Shown here in pieces: positions 48,086 through 60,813 of a stretch of DNA of 64,000 bases. Position 1 is the first letter of the stretch, and each line of letters begins with the position of its first letter. The position numbers and the translations under genes are program-made. The DNA is from Scortum barcoo (Eukaryota; Chordata; Actinopteri; Centrarchiformes; Terapontidae): NCBI GenBank assembly GCA_023238725.1, contig CM041534.1, positions 20,617,803 to 20,681,802 of the forward strand, read 5' to 3'. A model generated the notes under the pieces. The model searched no databases, had not been told where the DNA came from, and saw only the letters and a program-made list of their open reading frames with translations.

Positions 48086-51000
48086 TCACCACCACGTGAT
48101 CTTGAACTCGTAGATCGGCCTCTTGCAGTAGTAATGGTTGATGAGGTGCTTGTCGCAGACGCCGATGCACTGCTGCTCGGCGGTGATGCCGCGTTCGGCC
48201 AGGTCGCTAACGATGCAGTGCAGCAGGTCGTAAACGTCCGCCACCGCCTCCCAGGGCCCGAAGGAAACGTCCACCTCACAGTGGTGCTCGAAGAGTTTCG
48301 CCTCGCCTCGCTGTCCGAGCGCTCGAAACGCAGAGAGTTAAAAAGGGGACGCTCGTACGGCGTGATGGGCATCTCCTCCTTGTAGACACAGATCTTCAGC
48401 TTGGCGAAACGCGCCTTCTTCTGCATGGCCCGAAGTTTGGCAATCTCCACAATACGCTCCAGGTTGTCTGAAATGAAAACGCATTTATTAAATATCACAT
48501 ACACTTAATTATGTTTTTTCAACTGCACAGCAAAGTGTGTGAAATCTATACAAAAGAAAATGACCAAGATGGGTTGTAATTCTTCTGATTTGTGAAAGTC
48601 TGTGTGTACCGTGAAGTGTGTTTATAGTTTACGTGCCTCTCCTGCTCACGTCGTGTTATAAAAGATAATTAAACGACGCCTCAAAGGTTTGTTGCCGTGG
48701 TATTAGAGCTCACAGCAGTATGCATATGCTGCTTCATTATATCACATTTATCCGTTTAATGCTTTCCTCCAAGGCAACTTACAGTAAGCGCGCGGTAAGT
48801 AAGGGCCACGTTTAGAAATAATTCGAGTTATTCATCATCGTCTCTGCATCACGTCAGTGTGAGATTAAACAGGTTGGGAACATTAATTAAGCTGCCACTC
48901 AACACTGTTTCTGCCTTCGGAAAACAAGAATTTAATCTCAGAGTTTGAGCTTTTGTCACCTACTTTTTAAAAAAAGATTTAAATGCGATAAAATAGTCTT
49001 GAATGACCGTCAGTTTGATTCACCAATCATTTAAAACCCAACAGAGCATCTAATCGACATGAAAGGCTCCTCCAGCTCTGGTTTCCACATACGTTTACCA
49101 CACCAATGATGCTGACTAACTTGTATACTATAGTTTATCTAACAACGGGTGAAACCACTGAATTAATGCTCCCTAGTGTGTGAGGATGTAGACTGTAATT
49201 GGACTGCATCGGGCTAATGACTGTAATTATTTATTTCAGAAGCAAGTTTTGTACTGATCTGAAACCCTGCGACAAAAATACCGAGTGGATTATAAGTACT
49301 GTTGGCAGCGGTAATTCCTCGATCAGGAGTCCTGTAATTTACGCACGCTGGTTTGCAGTGCGGATGTTTTGTTTTTGAGACGTGTGTGGAGGAGATACTG
49401 TGCGAGGTGAACGAAGCAGGAGCGTGCAGGTGTTCCTAAAACAAAAGGAAGTGAAGTCACTGTAGCTCGATCCGCTGATATGAGTCACAACTCTGTCAGA
49501 TCTGAACACATGAACACTTATTTTTAGATGCGGTGCGACTTACATCCTCATAGTATATCATTATGTCGGACGTACATCTTGAATCAACGGCCATAAATAA
49601 AAACCCTCCTTACAACTACAGAATCAAGGAAAACATTTTTCAGCACATTTCTGCACACTTTTTTTTCTTTTAATAACTCATATTACATTACATTTATTTT
49701 TTTCTTATTTTATTGTCTTAGATATTTTTCATAGTACTCTTCTACTTTATAATGTATATTTTATCTTTAATTTATACTCTGACGTGAGGTACTTGCTCCT
49801 CTTTTATATTTGTTTATATTTTTTTTGCATCAACATATCAAGAATTCTTTGTGTGTGAAAACCCATCATCAAAGTAATCCAGTGACATCTGTCTATTAGT
49901 AACTAATTCTACATCTTCTTAATGGTGCAGCTTGCCAAAATATGATCAGACATTGTGAGGCAAAGTGTGTCAGATAAAAGCAACACTGTGTAGTTTTGTT
50001 AACAGGTTAGATTTTTGTATTATCACATATTCTTTTAATAAAGATGCTCCAATGACTGTCATTTAGTTCAAAGTAAGTTATCAAACAACTGAAGAGATGA
50101 GTGGAGAGTTTTTTCTTCTAAAAACACACACCTGTGACCACATTATGTCAGAGTCAATCAAATTCTTTCAAAATCTCAAATTTTATTGAATTTTGATTTA
50201 TCAGGTGGGCTGATCCTGGATCAGTGGTTGATAGAAAAGGACAGGAGAGAGGAGGAAGATTAAAAATTAAAGTAAGCTGAAATTAATGAGGGAGAAACGG
50301 AAGAGCTGGAAAAGTCAATAAACGAAGCGAATGACTGAGTGTGCTGAGAAACATCTGACTGATCTTAAAACAATCACTAACTTAGAGCTAATCCAGGTTC
50401 TCTAAGTTTTACACAAAAAATGGGAAATGTGAGTTCTACCTGTGTCATGTGTTTCCTGGCAACTATTCTACTCAATGTTGATGAATAACTACATTACTTG
50501 ATGGAAGAATATTATGATTAAATTATTGTATTTTTGTTGCTGTGTGTTTAATTTATGAAAACATGACAGGTATATCTAGTAACCGTTTTAAAAAAAGCAA
50601 TAAGCTCCAATTCTTCTGATTTTAGAACAACTGAAGGGGGTTGTTTGGTCTTTTTTAAAATCTCTGTAAACGACGACCTCTTGGGGCTTATTGTTGAATT
50701 ACAATTACAAAAAAGACCAAACACTACAGAGATCACTACAGAAAATAACAGATGAATATTTAATAATCAGGAATTCACATTATAGAAACTATCCTGACAA
50801 TTTGGCCACACTTTACCACAGACCCGGTGCAGTGATATACTAAATTTTATCCTACTTTTGTTCATTTTCCACTGTTAATTCTCCCTCACCAGACCAGCTC
50901 ATGTTTCCAGGTTCAGTTACCTCTGTAGTAGGGCAGCAGGTCGAGGAAAGCTTGTCGAACTTGCTCCCCCGTGAGCGGCTGAGTGTCCTCCAGGCTGTCC

Positions 51001-54000
51001 AGCAGCGGCCCGATGGCATAGTACTGAGCCTCCCGATGAACCGCCCGCACTCGGTCCCTGTGTGGAAGCTCGCCTTCTCGGAGGAAGTTCAGGATGTCCC
51101 TTTGGGTAAAAAAAAACAAAACAGAATCACTAAAACATCGACACAAAACTGCACCCCTGCCTGATGCATATTTAAAACCTCGAAGGGCTGGATCAGAAAA
51201 TATCTGCTTGTTGTTTTTATATTTAACTTCTTACTTACTCTCCAGCTGTGTGTTTATGTATGCTGATCTATTATTTATCTGTACATCTATATTTGAATCT
51301 GTCTGTTTGTTTTAAGCGCTGTGTATAAGTACAATAAAATCATATTGAAGTTGGACTGGACTTTAATAATTGTAATGCACAAAAGTCATATCTACCAAAA
51401 TACAGTGATTTGTTAACGTGCATGACTTACTCTGTAAACATTCATTAAGAAGTGTTATCGGTTTTAGCAACAAATACAAAGTTTTATCTACAGTTTGTAC
51501 ATGTGACACAAATTTTTTAAAATCGCTACCTGCTGGTTGTGTAAATATTACTCGGCATGTATTTGTTGTGGTGAAAGTATTTATATTTGCAAAACGTATA
51601 TAATCTTTATGTCACATTAAAATATACGTTTACAGAGTAAGGTATGTGTATTTGTAAATCACTCCTGGATATATCTTTACAAGATTTAATAAATAAAAAT
51701 ATGTTTGGTACGCATTTAATCAATTTGATTTGTCATTGGATCTGTGATTAGTTATAGTTATATGGTCAAAGTTCTGCACATTTCCAATTCATTTTGTATT
51801 TTTGTGGAACGTCTTTTGTTCGTTACAACTATTAAAATCCATCAAAACTTTTAATTTTAAATATGCTTAAACAAAATGCTTCTTTGATTCCTTGTCTTTG
51901 TTTCTCTGCAGCAGAAGAATGAAGAATTATGAACAATAACGATGTTCTTCCCAACACAAAAAGAGATAATAAAAAAAAAGTTGGTGGTAAAAAGTCTTAC
52001 TGTCCCAAATGAAAAGGCTCCTCCTCCGTCTCCACAGTTTTTTATTTTATTATATCATACAGTTACACATCTTCCCTCTCTCTTTCTTTTTAAATATTAA
52101 ACACACTGCTCCTCTTTCATACTTTCAAACAGAACTGACCCCAAAACACGTCTTGCGTAATCATACATCTCCACTCTGCCTGTTTCCACATTCATATTTA
52201 AAGAAATTTGCTTTTTAGGATCAATCTACGATAAGACATTCATGGTCTCCAGAAGATAAAGCCAAACTGTGATGATCTGACTTTTCCTCTGGCGCCACCA
52301 TGAGGTTGATAACTGTGGTTTTACTTAAAATATCTCAACAGATATTTGATTGGATTGCCATGTAAACTTCACACACACATACGAATGTTGACTCAGGTGA
52401 TTTTAACTTTTCATCAAGTTTTATACTGACTTTGTTTCATCAGTTTGTTGTATGTGTAAAATAAATCAGTGGCCACAAAAAAAAAAAAAAGTTTAAATAA
52501 ATCTAAATTTGAACTGTGTCTCCACTGAGTACAACATTTAATCAATAAAAAGTAAAAATATCATCACTATAACTGCTAATTATTGGAGAAATATCCCTTA
52601 ACAGGTCCTCTTTGGTGACCACATGACTTTAATTTAGTGCCCAATACTTAAGTTCATGAATAACACCTTCAAAATAAATGACTGCTGTAAAAAATTGTCT
52701 CTCTGAGTTTGTTAACTTAAAGGGAAGTAAAAAGAATATCGATTGTATTTAATTGCATGTACTTTGGCTCAATTAACTGGTAATTAAATGCAATATTACA
52801 CATTGCTGTCAACTTATCTCCTGTGTTGGAAGCTTTACAGATCTCAGTGGTGAACAGAAGTTTTACAGGTCTCAGTAAAGTTTTGTTAAACTCTGATGAG
52901 GTTCATGATACAGCTCATTATTTTTAATGACCTAATTCAGCCAGTTTCCGCTGACTTCGCTCACTTCTTCACCGCTTTTTCCACTTACAGAACAACACCG
53001 CGATGTTAACTAAAGGTCGTTATCATCTTAGTGTCTACATGTTACTGTTGGGATTATTATTTTTTATTCTTTTTCTACATCTGTATATATTTAAAGTATA
53101 TAAATGTACTTCTATTTATATGTATAAGTATACTTGTACATAGTAGTTTAATGTTTATTTTTACCTTGTCGAGCTGTTGTCCTTGTTTTAAAGTGTTGTG
53201 TACATACAGTGAAAGCATCATTAAAACTGGGGTCTCTCTTCTCAGATACATCATTTGTTTCAGCCGATAAGCAACAAGAAATGAAGCACACAGAAACATA
53301 AATGTAAATCAGTTCATAACACAAAGCAGAGAGGCCAATTTATTTCACAGAAAGACCTGAGTCATCGATACCTGCCAGAATTTTAAAAGCTTTAAAACCA
53401 CTTACAGGTCGCACTGTGAGCTGAGTTTTTTGTGCTTCAGTGTCTCTCAGTTTCCATTTACATACTTGCTTTTCCTGCACAAAAGCCTCGTCAAACACAC
53501 TGATGAGAAGTTATAACTGCAAACAATTTAAATAATAACCATCTTATTAAATCGTTGTGATAATAATGAAAACGTGGTCGTCTTTTGTGTGTCTGATCAA
53601 TCAATAGCAGATCCATTGTTGATATCTGAGGTTTACTCACCCAAAGTACGTCCCATCCCGATCGATGAAGTAGCGTCCTTCAGAGTCTCGTGGGATGTAG
53701 TGGCGCCCGCTGAACATGGCGGCCAACATGGTGTCCTCGAATCGCCGCAGCGTGGACAGGCGGGTGGTGAAGTACGTACCCCCAACATTCAGAGAGATGA
53801 CCTCTGGGAACTTTACAATCAGAAACAGAGGTAAAAGGTGTAAATACAGCCACGCCAAGTTAACATGCCATAAAAATTGAGAGGAAACTGCTTTTTTTAA
53901 ATATACTGTCTATGGCTACGTATTTTTTGGAAAACTGGAGAGTGAAACTGAATCAAATAATCCAAATTAATTCATTATATGTCTCATTTTGATTCTAAAC

Positions 54001-56056
54001 TGATGTGAAATAAGGGAAATTTTACTACAAAAAATACATGTTAAGTGTTCTTGACTGCTGAATAAGTCAAATAAATATTACTTGGACATTTATTATTAAA
54101 AGAGGTGATGGAGAATATGGCACACGGGTCTATTTAATAAGTTTCATTAAGAGGTAAAGATGACAATTAATCGTGATGCTGATTTCTGACAAATAACATA
54201 AACAAACATTGTTTATGCTGCAGGAAAATAGGAAATGTTTAAAAAACATAATAAACAAGTGGGTAATCTGGGTGTTATTTAATAGATTTGTTTGTATTTG
54301 GACATAAAGACTGCATATGGAGTAAACTGGTTTGTGTTAAATTCGAATAATTATTCTGTATTTAAGGTTTTCACAACTATAACTGGAAGTACTGGGATTA
54401 TAAACCAATACCTAAAATAATAACTAAAACATATACTGTACGTCGGCTGGTTGTTCATTTTTTATATGTTCTGCTTTTCAATGAAAATAAATGCACAATG
54501 AACATTGTACATTTATTTTCACACAAATTTGCTTAATTTACTGTTCTGTACTTCGGCAATGTGCTTTTTTTATGTTTTGTATAAACCTGGTTTTTGTTAC
54601 GAGATATTCTTGAAATTACTGAACCTATCTGGTTTCTCTTTAAATGCTGAATTATTGGATTGGATGGTTTGAGCCCACCTACAGCAGTTTATCTTTCAAA
54701 CAAAGTGTTTACAAATCTAATACATCTTAATTTGAATGGACAGCAGGGAAGTGTGTCTTATACAGACTGTTTTACTATTTCTATTTATCGTACATATAAA
54801 TATGGTACCAGTGCTGTTTATGTTACTGTCACTTGAAAATGGTTTGAGCACTTAAGTGTTGTCATAATTGCACAGCAATTAACTGTGTAATTAACAACGA
54901 TGCACTGTATTACAACCAGGCTATTTGTAGTGAGTGGTAGTTAAAGGTTAATCCAACGGCGCTCACAGTGTTTCTACTTTGAGTTATTTCACTGCAACAC
55001 ATCATTGGATTTAAACGAAACACAGTTTGTGCTCCATGTAGATCTGTCAATCTACACAGAGCCTAACTTGTTGTTATGGACGTTTAATGGACTGTGAGAG
55101 CTGTGATGAGAGGAACAAGCTGAATTTTTAAAAAGCTGCTCGTTTAATTCCTCCTGGGATCACTCAGAGGGGAAGTACGTGTCGCCCCGCGTCCCTCCGA
55201 CCACAGAAATAAGAGGATTATTCAGCTGCAGCCATGTGAAAATCCACATACCACATGTTTGCTTATTAACACAAGACATGTGACCAAACCACCAGAGTAT
55301 TATCAGCTCAATATAAACTGTACTGTGTTAGTGCGCCTGTGAGGACTCATGTATGTAAAGATACCTGCTGCAGTAATCATGTTTATTTCATCTGCACTGT
55401 TGTCCTAATTCCTACATGTTACTGTTCTATCTTTTTTCTGTATATGCACATATATATTTACATTATATATACAGTGTTATATATATTTATACATGTGCAT
55501 GGTAGTTTGATGAATAATTTGCCTTGTCAAGCTGCTGTCCTTGTTTTAAACTGTATTTATGTCTCTTTCTGCTTGTACAGTGATTATTAAATCTAATTCC
55601 TTGTGTGTTCACATTCCTGATGAATGAATGTGTTTCCTGTATAAACATTTACAGCTGATTTGCAGTGATCATTTGGTGTTTATCTTCTGTAATGTGGAGC
55701 TGTGAGTAGTTATCACAGTCATATGGAAACTTCATGACAGTGATTCAGATGTTTTAACACTTTTCAGCTGATATTTATCGAGTAAATCTGGTTAAGTGAG
55801 TCTTTAATAACTGAAGGTAAACGTCGTGTGTGTGTTTTGTGCTGCTTTAATGTGATTTTCCGTGAGGACCGGAGCGGGTGAAGCGGCCTACCTCCTGCTC
55901 CGGAGCCGCGGGCGGGGAGCGGAGCGGCGGCTTGCCGACGAGGGCGAGGCTCGGCGCGGGGGAGGCCGGCTGTCGGAGCTCGTCCTCCGCAGAGTCCGAG
56001 CCGGACATGGCATCGCCCGGTTTGTCGGTGTCGCCCGCGGACGAGAACACCACCAT
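48086..56056 (-). CDS. kctd7: KCTD7, BTB/T1-domain potassium-channel-tetramerisation protein, with a frame break in its last exon
   Basis: KCTD7 is a cytosolic BTB protein that binds Cullin-3; human mutations cause progressive myoclonic epilepsy (family knowledge). Exons: 55892-56056 (ATG 56056, MVVFSSAGDTDKPGDAMSG), 53641-53810, 50921-51099 and 48086-48467 (TGA), all with GT/AG ends. The BTB domain begins FPEVISLNVGGTYFTTRLST, continues GRHYIPRDSEGRYFIDRDGT and DILNFLREGELP, and the C-terminus is INHYYCKRPIYEFKITWW, nearly identical to mammals. Coding bases total 896, which is 3n+2. The last exon contains a tandem pentamer that shifts the frame between SLRFERSDSEA and LFEHHCEVDVSFGPW; removing five bases gives 296 residues against 289 in human. 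Introns hold a family C repeat (50170-50625) and copies of families A and B. Confidence 0.97.
48298..48308 (-). other. kctd7: tandem pentamer frameshift in kctd7 last exon
   Basis: The plus strand reads TCGCC TCGCC TCGC. On the coding strand GACAGCGAGGCGAGGCGAAA carries AGGCG twice. One copy fewer gives D-S-E-A-K-L-F-E-H-H, the same spacing as human KCTD7. A one-base deletion would also restore frame but leaves an extra residue pair. Confidence 0.85.
50170..50625. repeat. dispersed repeat family C, copy 2
   Basis: It matches the blocks of 10925-11235 in the same order and orientation, but carries about 150 extra bases (roughly 50405-50555) between the GAGCTAA and CAGGTATAT blocks. It lies in kctd7 intron 3. 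Confidence 0.6.
52225..52420 (+). repeat. dispersed repeat family B, copy 2 (longest)
   Basis: It contains TTCATGGTCTCCAGAAGATAA, CTGACTTTTCCTCTGGCGCC, ACCATGAGGTTGATA and then TATCTCAACAGATATTTGAT plus TGGATTGCCATG. This is the widely scattered fish repeat of which 30618-30720 and 63540-63645 are shorter pieces. It lies in kctd7 intron 2. Confidence 0.7.
53036..53235 (+). repeat. dispersed repeat family A, copy 2
   Basis: CTTGTCGAGCTGTTGTCCTT followed by GTTTTAAAGTGTTGTGTACA recurs at 55395-55590 and, on the other strand, at 9745-9965. It lies in kctd7 intron 2. Confidence 0.6.
55395..55590 (+). repeat. dispersed repeat family A, copy 3
   Basis: CTTGTCAAGCTGCTGTCCTT plus GTTTTAAACTGTATTTATG aligns with copy 2, as does the preceding run of TATATTTA-rich sequence. 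It lies in kctd7 intron 1, about 2.3 kb from copy 2 in the same orientation. Confidence 0.6.
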
Positions 56057-56310
56057 CACTCTGGGCAGAGGCAGCGTCCGCCCCCCCTGGATGAAGCGCC
56101 TCACCCGCGTCGTGGCGGCGGGCGGCGGGCGGAAGGACAGCCGCTCCCCGCCGCAGCCGCTCGAGCCATTCTGCTGCATGCGCGCGACGGGCCAACGGTC
56201 GGCACGAGCCACGGAGCGCGAGCGTCCGCAGGAACACACCCCGCGCTCAGAGCGGAAGTGACGAGGTTCCTGCTTAAAAACTACAAAAGCCAAAGGTATG
56301 CTGGGTAGGT
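55860..56310 (-). promoter_or_regulatory. kctd7: kctd7 CpG island promoter
   Basis: This is the most GC- and CpG-dense stretch of the window. It spans exon 1 and its upstream side. Upstream of the ATG lie GGAAGTGACG (ETS/CRE-like, about 56253) and ACTACAAAAGCC plus the reverse of CTACCCAGCATA (56280-56308). The latter resembles the ACTACAATTCCCAGCAT-type ZNF143 element. There is no TATA box, as usual for this class. Confidence 0.65.
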
Positions 56311-56454
56311 GCGTACGTGCTGTCAGGAGTGCGCAAACTTCGTCACGTCAAAGTCGTCATAAAATTAAATTTGAGGGTTAAAAACGTTAAAATGTTCGTT
56401 GTATCACAGTAAATACAAAGGGGGCATCCGAAACAGAAATGAAGAAGAATATAA

Positions 56455-58800
56455 CACACTCTCCGGTCCCCCTTTTTAAAAAGAGGGACCACCACCCCGG
56501 TTTCGCCACTCCAGAGGTACCCGACCTCCATGCAATGCTGCAGAGACAGCCCCACAACATCCAGAGACTTGAGGTACTCAGGGCGGATCTCGTCCACCAC
56601 CGAGGAGCTTGCGAACTACCTCAGTGACTTCGGCTTGGGTGATGGACGAGTCCACCTCAGAGTCCCCAGCCTCCGCTTCCTCAGTGGAAGGCAAGTCGGT
56701 GGGATTGAGGAGATCCTCGAAGTATTTCTTCCACAGTCCGACAATGTCCCCAGTCGAGGTCAACAGCTCCCCACCCGCACTGTAAACAGTGTTGGCAGAG
56801 TACTGCTTCCCCCTTCTGAGGCGCCGGACGGTTTGCCAGAATCTCTTCGAGGCCGACCGATAGTCCTCCTCCATGGCCTCACCGAACTCCTCCCAGACCC
56901 GAGTTTTTGCCTCCAGGACCGTCCGTCCGGGCTGAACACGTGCGGCTTGCTTGGCCTGCCGCTACCTGTCAACTGCATCGGGAGTCCCACAGGCCAACAT
57001 GGTCCAATAGGACTTCTTCTTCAGCCTGATGGCATCCCTTACTTCCGGTGTCCACCACCGGGTTCAGGGGTTGCCACCACGACAGGCACCAGAGACCCTT
57101 GCGTCCACAAGCTTTGAACTGCCGCGTCGACAATGGAGGCAGAGAACATGGTCCACTCGGACTCAATGTCCCCAGCCTCCCTCGGAATCTGTGAGAAGCT
57201 CTTCCGGAGGTGGGAGTTGAAGACCTCCCTGACAGAGGGCTCGGCCAGACGTTCCCAACAGACCCTCACAATACGTTTGGGTCTGCCAGGTCTGTCTGTC
57301 AACTCCTCCTCCGCCAGCGGATCCAACTCACCACCTGTAACGGGTAGGCAACAGGACCCAAATGCAACACAACTGGGCTACTGGAATACTTAAGCTGGAG
57401 CAGAGTCTCAAAAAGTTTGGTGCAAATACGCACAGGCCGGCTGATCCAGCTGAGCCGACTCACCGAGGAGCGAAGGAGAGAGATGCTGGCCCACGCTGGT
57501 GGATGGGGAGAGCAGCGATCAGAAGCTATGCAGGCAGAAAACTCAGGTGAGGCTGGGTGGCGATCCAGGTGAGCAGACAGAGAAGACCGAGCAGCCAGGG
57601 ACCGGTGAGCCGCGAGCGAACAGAATCCAGACAGGACAGGCACAGAACTCGTGGTCAAAGACAGAAGGCTGAGGTGTTTACCGGGGCAGAGTCAAGGCAG
57701 GATGGTCCAAAACTGGCAGGGTCGGTAACGGGTGACCTTCAGTCCGAATAGAAACGCTGGAAAGTCTTGCATGGAGATGACAAAGAACAATCTGGCAATG
57801 AATGAATGAGAGGAGGGAGTTTAAATGCTCAGCTGATCAGTGAACCAGAGCAGGTGATTGGACCAGGTGCTGGGAGTGGGCTGACCGATGGGAGTGGCTG
57901 GCAGGTGAATGGAAAGTTACCTGGAAGGTGGACTGTGACACCACCAGGTGGTGATCGGTTGACAGCTCAGCCCCTTCTCTTTACCTCGAGTGTCCAAGAC
58001 ATACGGCCGGAGATCAGATGAAACTACAACAAAGTCGATCATCGACTTCCGGCCTAGGGTGTCCTGGTGCCACGCGTGCACTGATGGACACCCTTATGCT
58101 CGAACATGGTGTTCGTTATGGACAAACTGTGACTAGCACAGAAGTCCAATAACAGAACACCGCTCTGGGTTCAGATCGGGGAGGCCGTTCCTCCCGATCA
58201 CGCCCCTCCAGGTATATCACTGTCCTATCCCACGTGAGCGTTGAAGTCCCCCAGTAGAACAATGGAGTCCCCAGTTGGAGCACTATCAAGTACCCCTCCC
58301 AAGGGACTCCAAGAAGGCCGGGTACTCTGTACTGCTGTTCGGCCCGTAGACACAAACAACAGCAAGAGACCTATCCCCAACCCTGAAGGCGCAGGGAAGC
58401 GACCCTCTCGTTCACCGGGGTGAACTCCAACACATGGCGGCTGAGCTGGGGAGTTATAAGCAAGCCCACACCATCCCGCCGCCGCTCACCCTGGGCAACT
58501 CCAGAGTAGTCGAGGGTCCAGCCCCTCTCCTGCAGGTGGTGAGCCTACTGGAAGGCGGGCCCATGTCGCCATTTCAGGCTGAGCCCGGCCAGGTCCCGTG
58601 GGCAAAGACCCGGAACCATCCACCAGGCACCCGACAACGCAAATCTGGGGTCGGGGGTCGTAACGCTCCTTGTTGGTCTGTAATCCATGATGAGCTTGTG
58701 AACCACTCTTAGTCTGGCCTACCAGGGGCGTAATGCCATCATCCAACATAGCTCCTATGATCATTCGGGCACACAAACCCCTCCACCACTGTAAGGTGGC
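56455..58800 (-). mobile_element. APE-type LINE remnant, split by an insertion and missing its 3' part
   Basis: Minus-strand fragments in several frames give, in order: endonuclease pieces about 58780-57946 (for example VIYLEGRDREERP near 58200 and DHHLVVSWIRWRR across the insertion), a linker DIESEWTMFSASIVDAAVQS (about 57140), then EEDYRSASKRFWQTVRRLRR and SSITQAEVTEVVRKLLGG, and the RT start VDEIRPEYLKSLDVVGLS. The last is followed by TGVVVPLFKKGDRRVC, where homology stops near 56455. The catalytic RT core and 3' end are absent. Many stops and indels show it is dead. It belongs to a LINE family abundant in fish; I cannot fix the clade. Confidence 0.85.
57336..57940. mobile_element. probable solo LTR (605 bp) nested in the LINE
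   Basis: The LINE frame D-H-H-L-V|V-S-W-I-R is cut exactly here. The insert begins TGTAACGGGTAGG and ends GGACTGTGACA, so it has TG...CA ends, and CCACC is present on both sides (57331-57335 and 57941-57945). A 5-bp target duplication with TG/CA ends fits an LTR-retrotransposon solo LTR. The first and last eight bases are also imperfect inverted repeats, so a DNA transposon is not excluded. No long ORF is present. Confidence 0.7.
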
Positions 58801-58827
58801 GGTTCAAGGAGGGGTGCATCTGAAACC

Positions 58828-58890
58828 TTACTTAAGATAAGATAAACTTTATTAATACCACATCTGGGAGATTAACTTGTCACAGCAGCT
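58828..58890 (-). repeat. retroelement 3' tail
   Basis: The minus strand reads AATCTCCCAGATGTGGTATT, then AATAAAGTTTATCTTATCTT, a LINE/SINE-style 3' end. It abuts the 5' side of the LINE remnant but belongs to a separate insertion. An (AT)n run follows near 58929-58946. Confidence 0.5.
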
Positions 58891-59114
58891 CAAAGGTAAG
58901 ACAAATGTGGAAAAAAGAGTCCAAAAAAAAATATATATATATATAATAACCATGAATACACCATATACATCTTCTATATATACAGATATAGATATAACCA
59001 TAGATTGTTATTGTACCAGAAAATACAATTTTCCATTGTAGATTGTATGGAGTAAAGTGAGTAACATAACATAAATGTAGTGTTATGTTGAATTAAAGAG
59101 TCTTATTGGGAACA

Positions 59115-59318
59115 AATACTTCCGGCGCCGACGCGAGTGGCAGCCTCTCTAGCAGCTCCATATGTTCTCTCACTTTTGTCTCTTTTTTTTTTCTTCTTCT
59201 TCTTTCCTGGTTTATTATAGTTTCTTTTTGCATTTTTACTGTAACTTGCATGCCCCTTATGTTTCCACCTTTCAAGCTGCTGAAACTGTGAATTTCTTTT
59301 GGAGATTAATAAAGTATT

Positions 59319-59319
<1 letters not shown>
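59115..59319 (+). mobile_element. short non-autonomous element: LINE 5' head joined to a 3' tail
   Basis: The start CTTCCGGCGCCGACGCGAGT with GGCAGCCTCTCTAGC resembles a LINE 5' UTR. After a T-rich stretch it ends GAGATTAATAAAGTATTTC and runs directly into the TATC microsatellite. It has no ORF, and looks like an internally deleted LINE. Confidence 0.5.
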
Positions 59320-60720
<1,401 letters not shown>

Positions 60721-60813
60721 CCAGGTGGCTGATGTGTTCAGGTCTATATAACCGCAAAGGGAGACTCAGACTTTATCTCTCAGGAAGTTCGGGCTGAGAA
60801 ACTCCTCACCATG
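60721..60813 (+). promoter_or_regulatory. myl10: TATA promoter and first exon of the myosin light chain gene
   Basis: An E-box CAGGTG (60722-60727) and a TATA box CTATATAA (60744-60751) precede a short leader GGAAGTTCGGGCTGAGAAAC. The ATG at 60811-60813 is immediately followed by the donor GTAAGA, so exon 1 contributes only the initiator Met, the usual design of regulatory light chain genes. An M-CAT-like CATTCC lies near 60571. TATA plus E-box suits a muscle gene. Confidence 0.7.

Noticed and set aside
47837..48385. 182-codon open frame on the plus strand
   Set aside because: It is antisense to the kctd7 last exon; the minus-strand frames carry the conserved KCTD7 protein.
55862..56308. Overlapping 127-148-codon frames on the plus strand
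   Set aside because: They are products of the CpG-rich kctd7 exon 1 and promoter, where stop codons are rare; none resembles a protein family.
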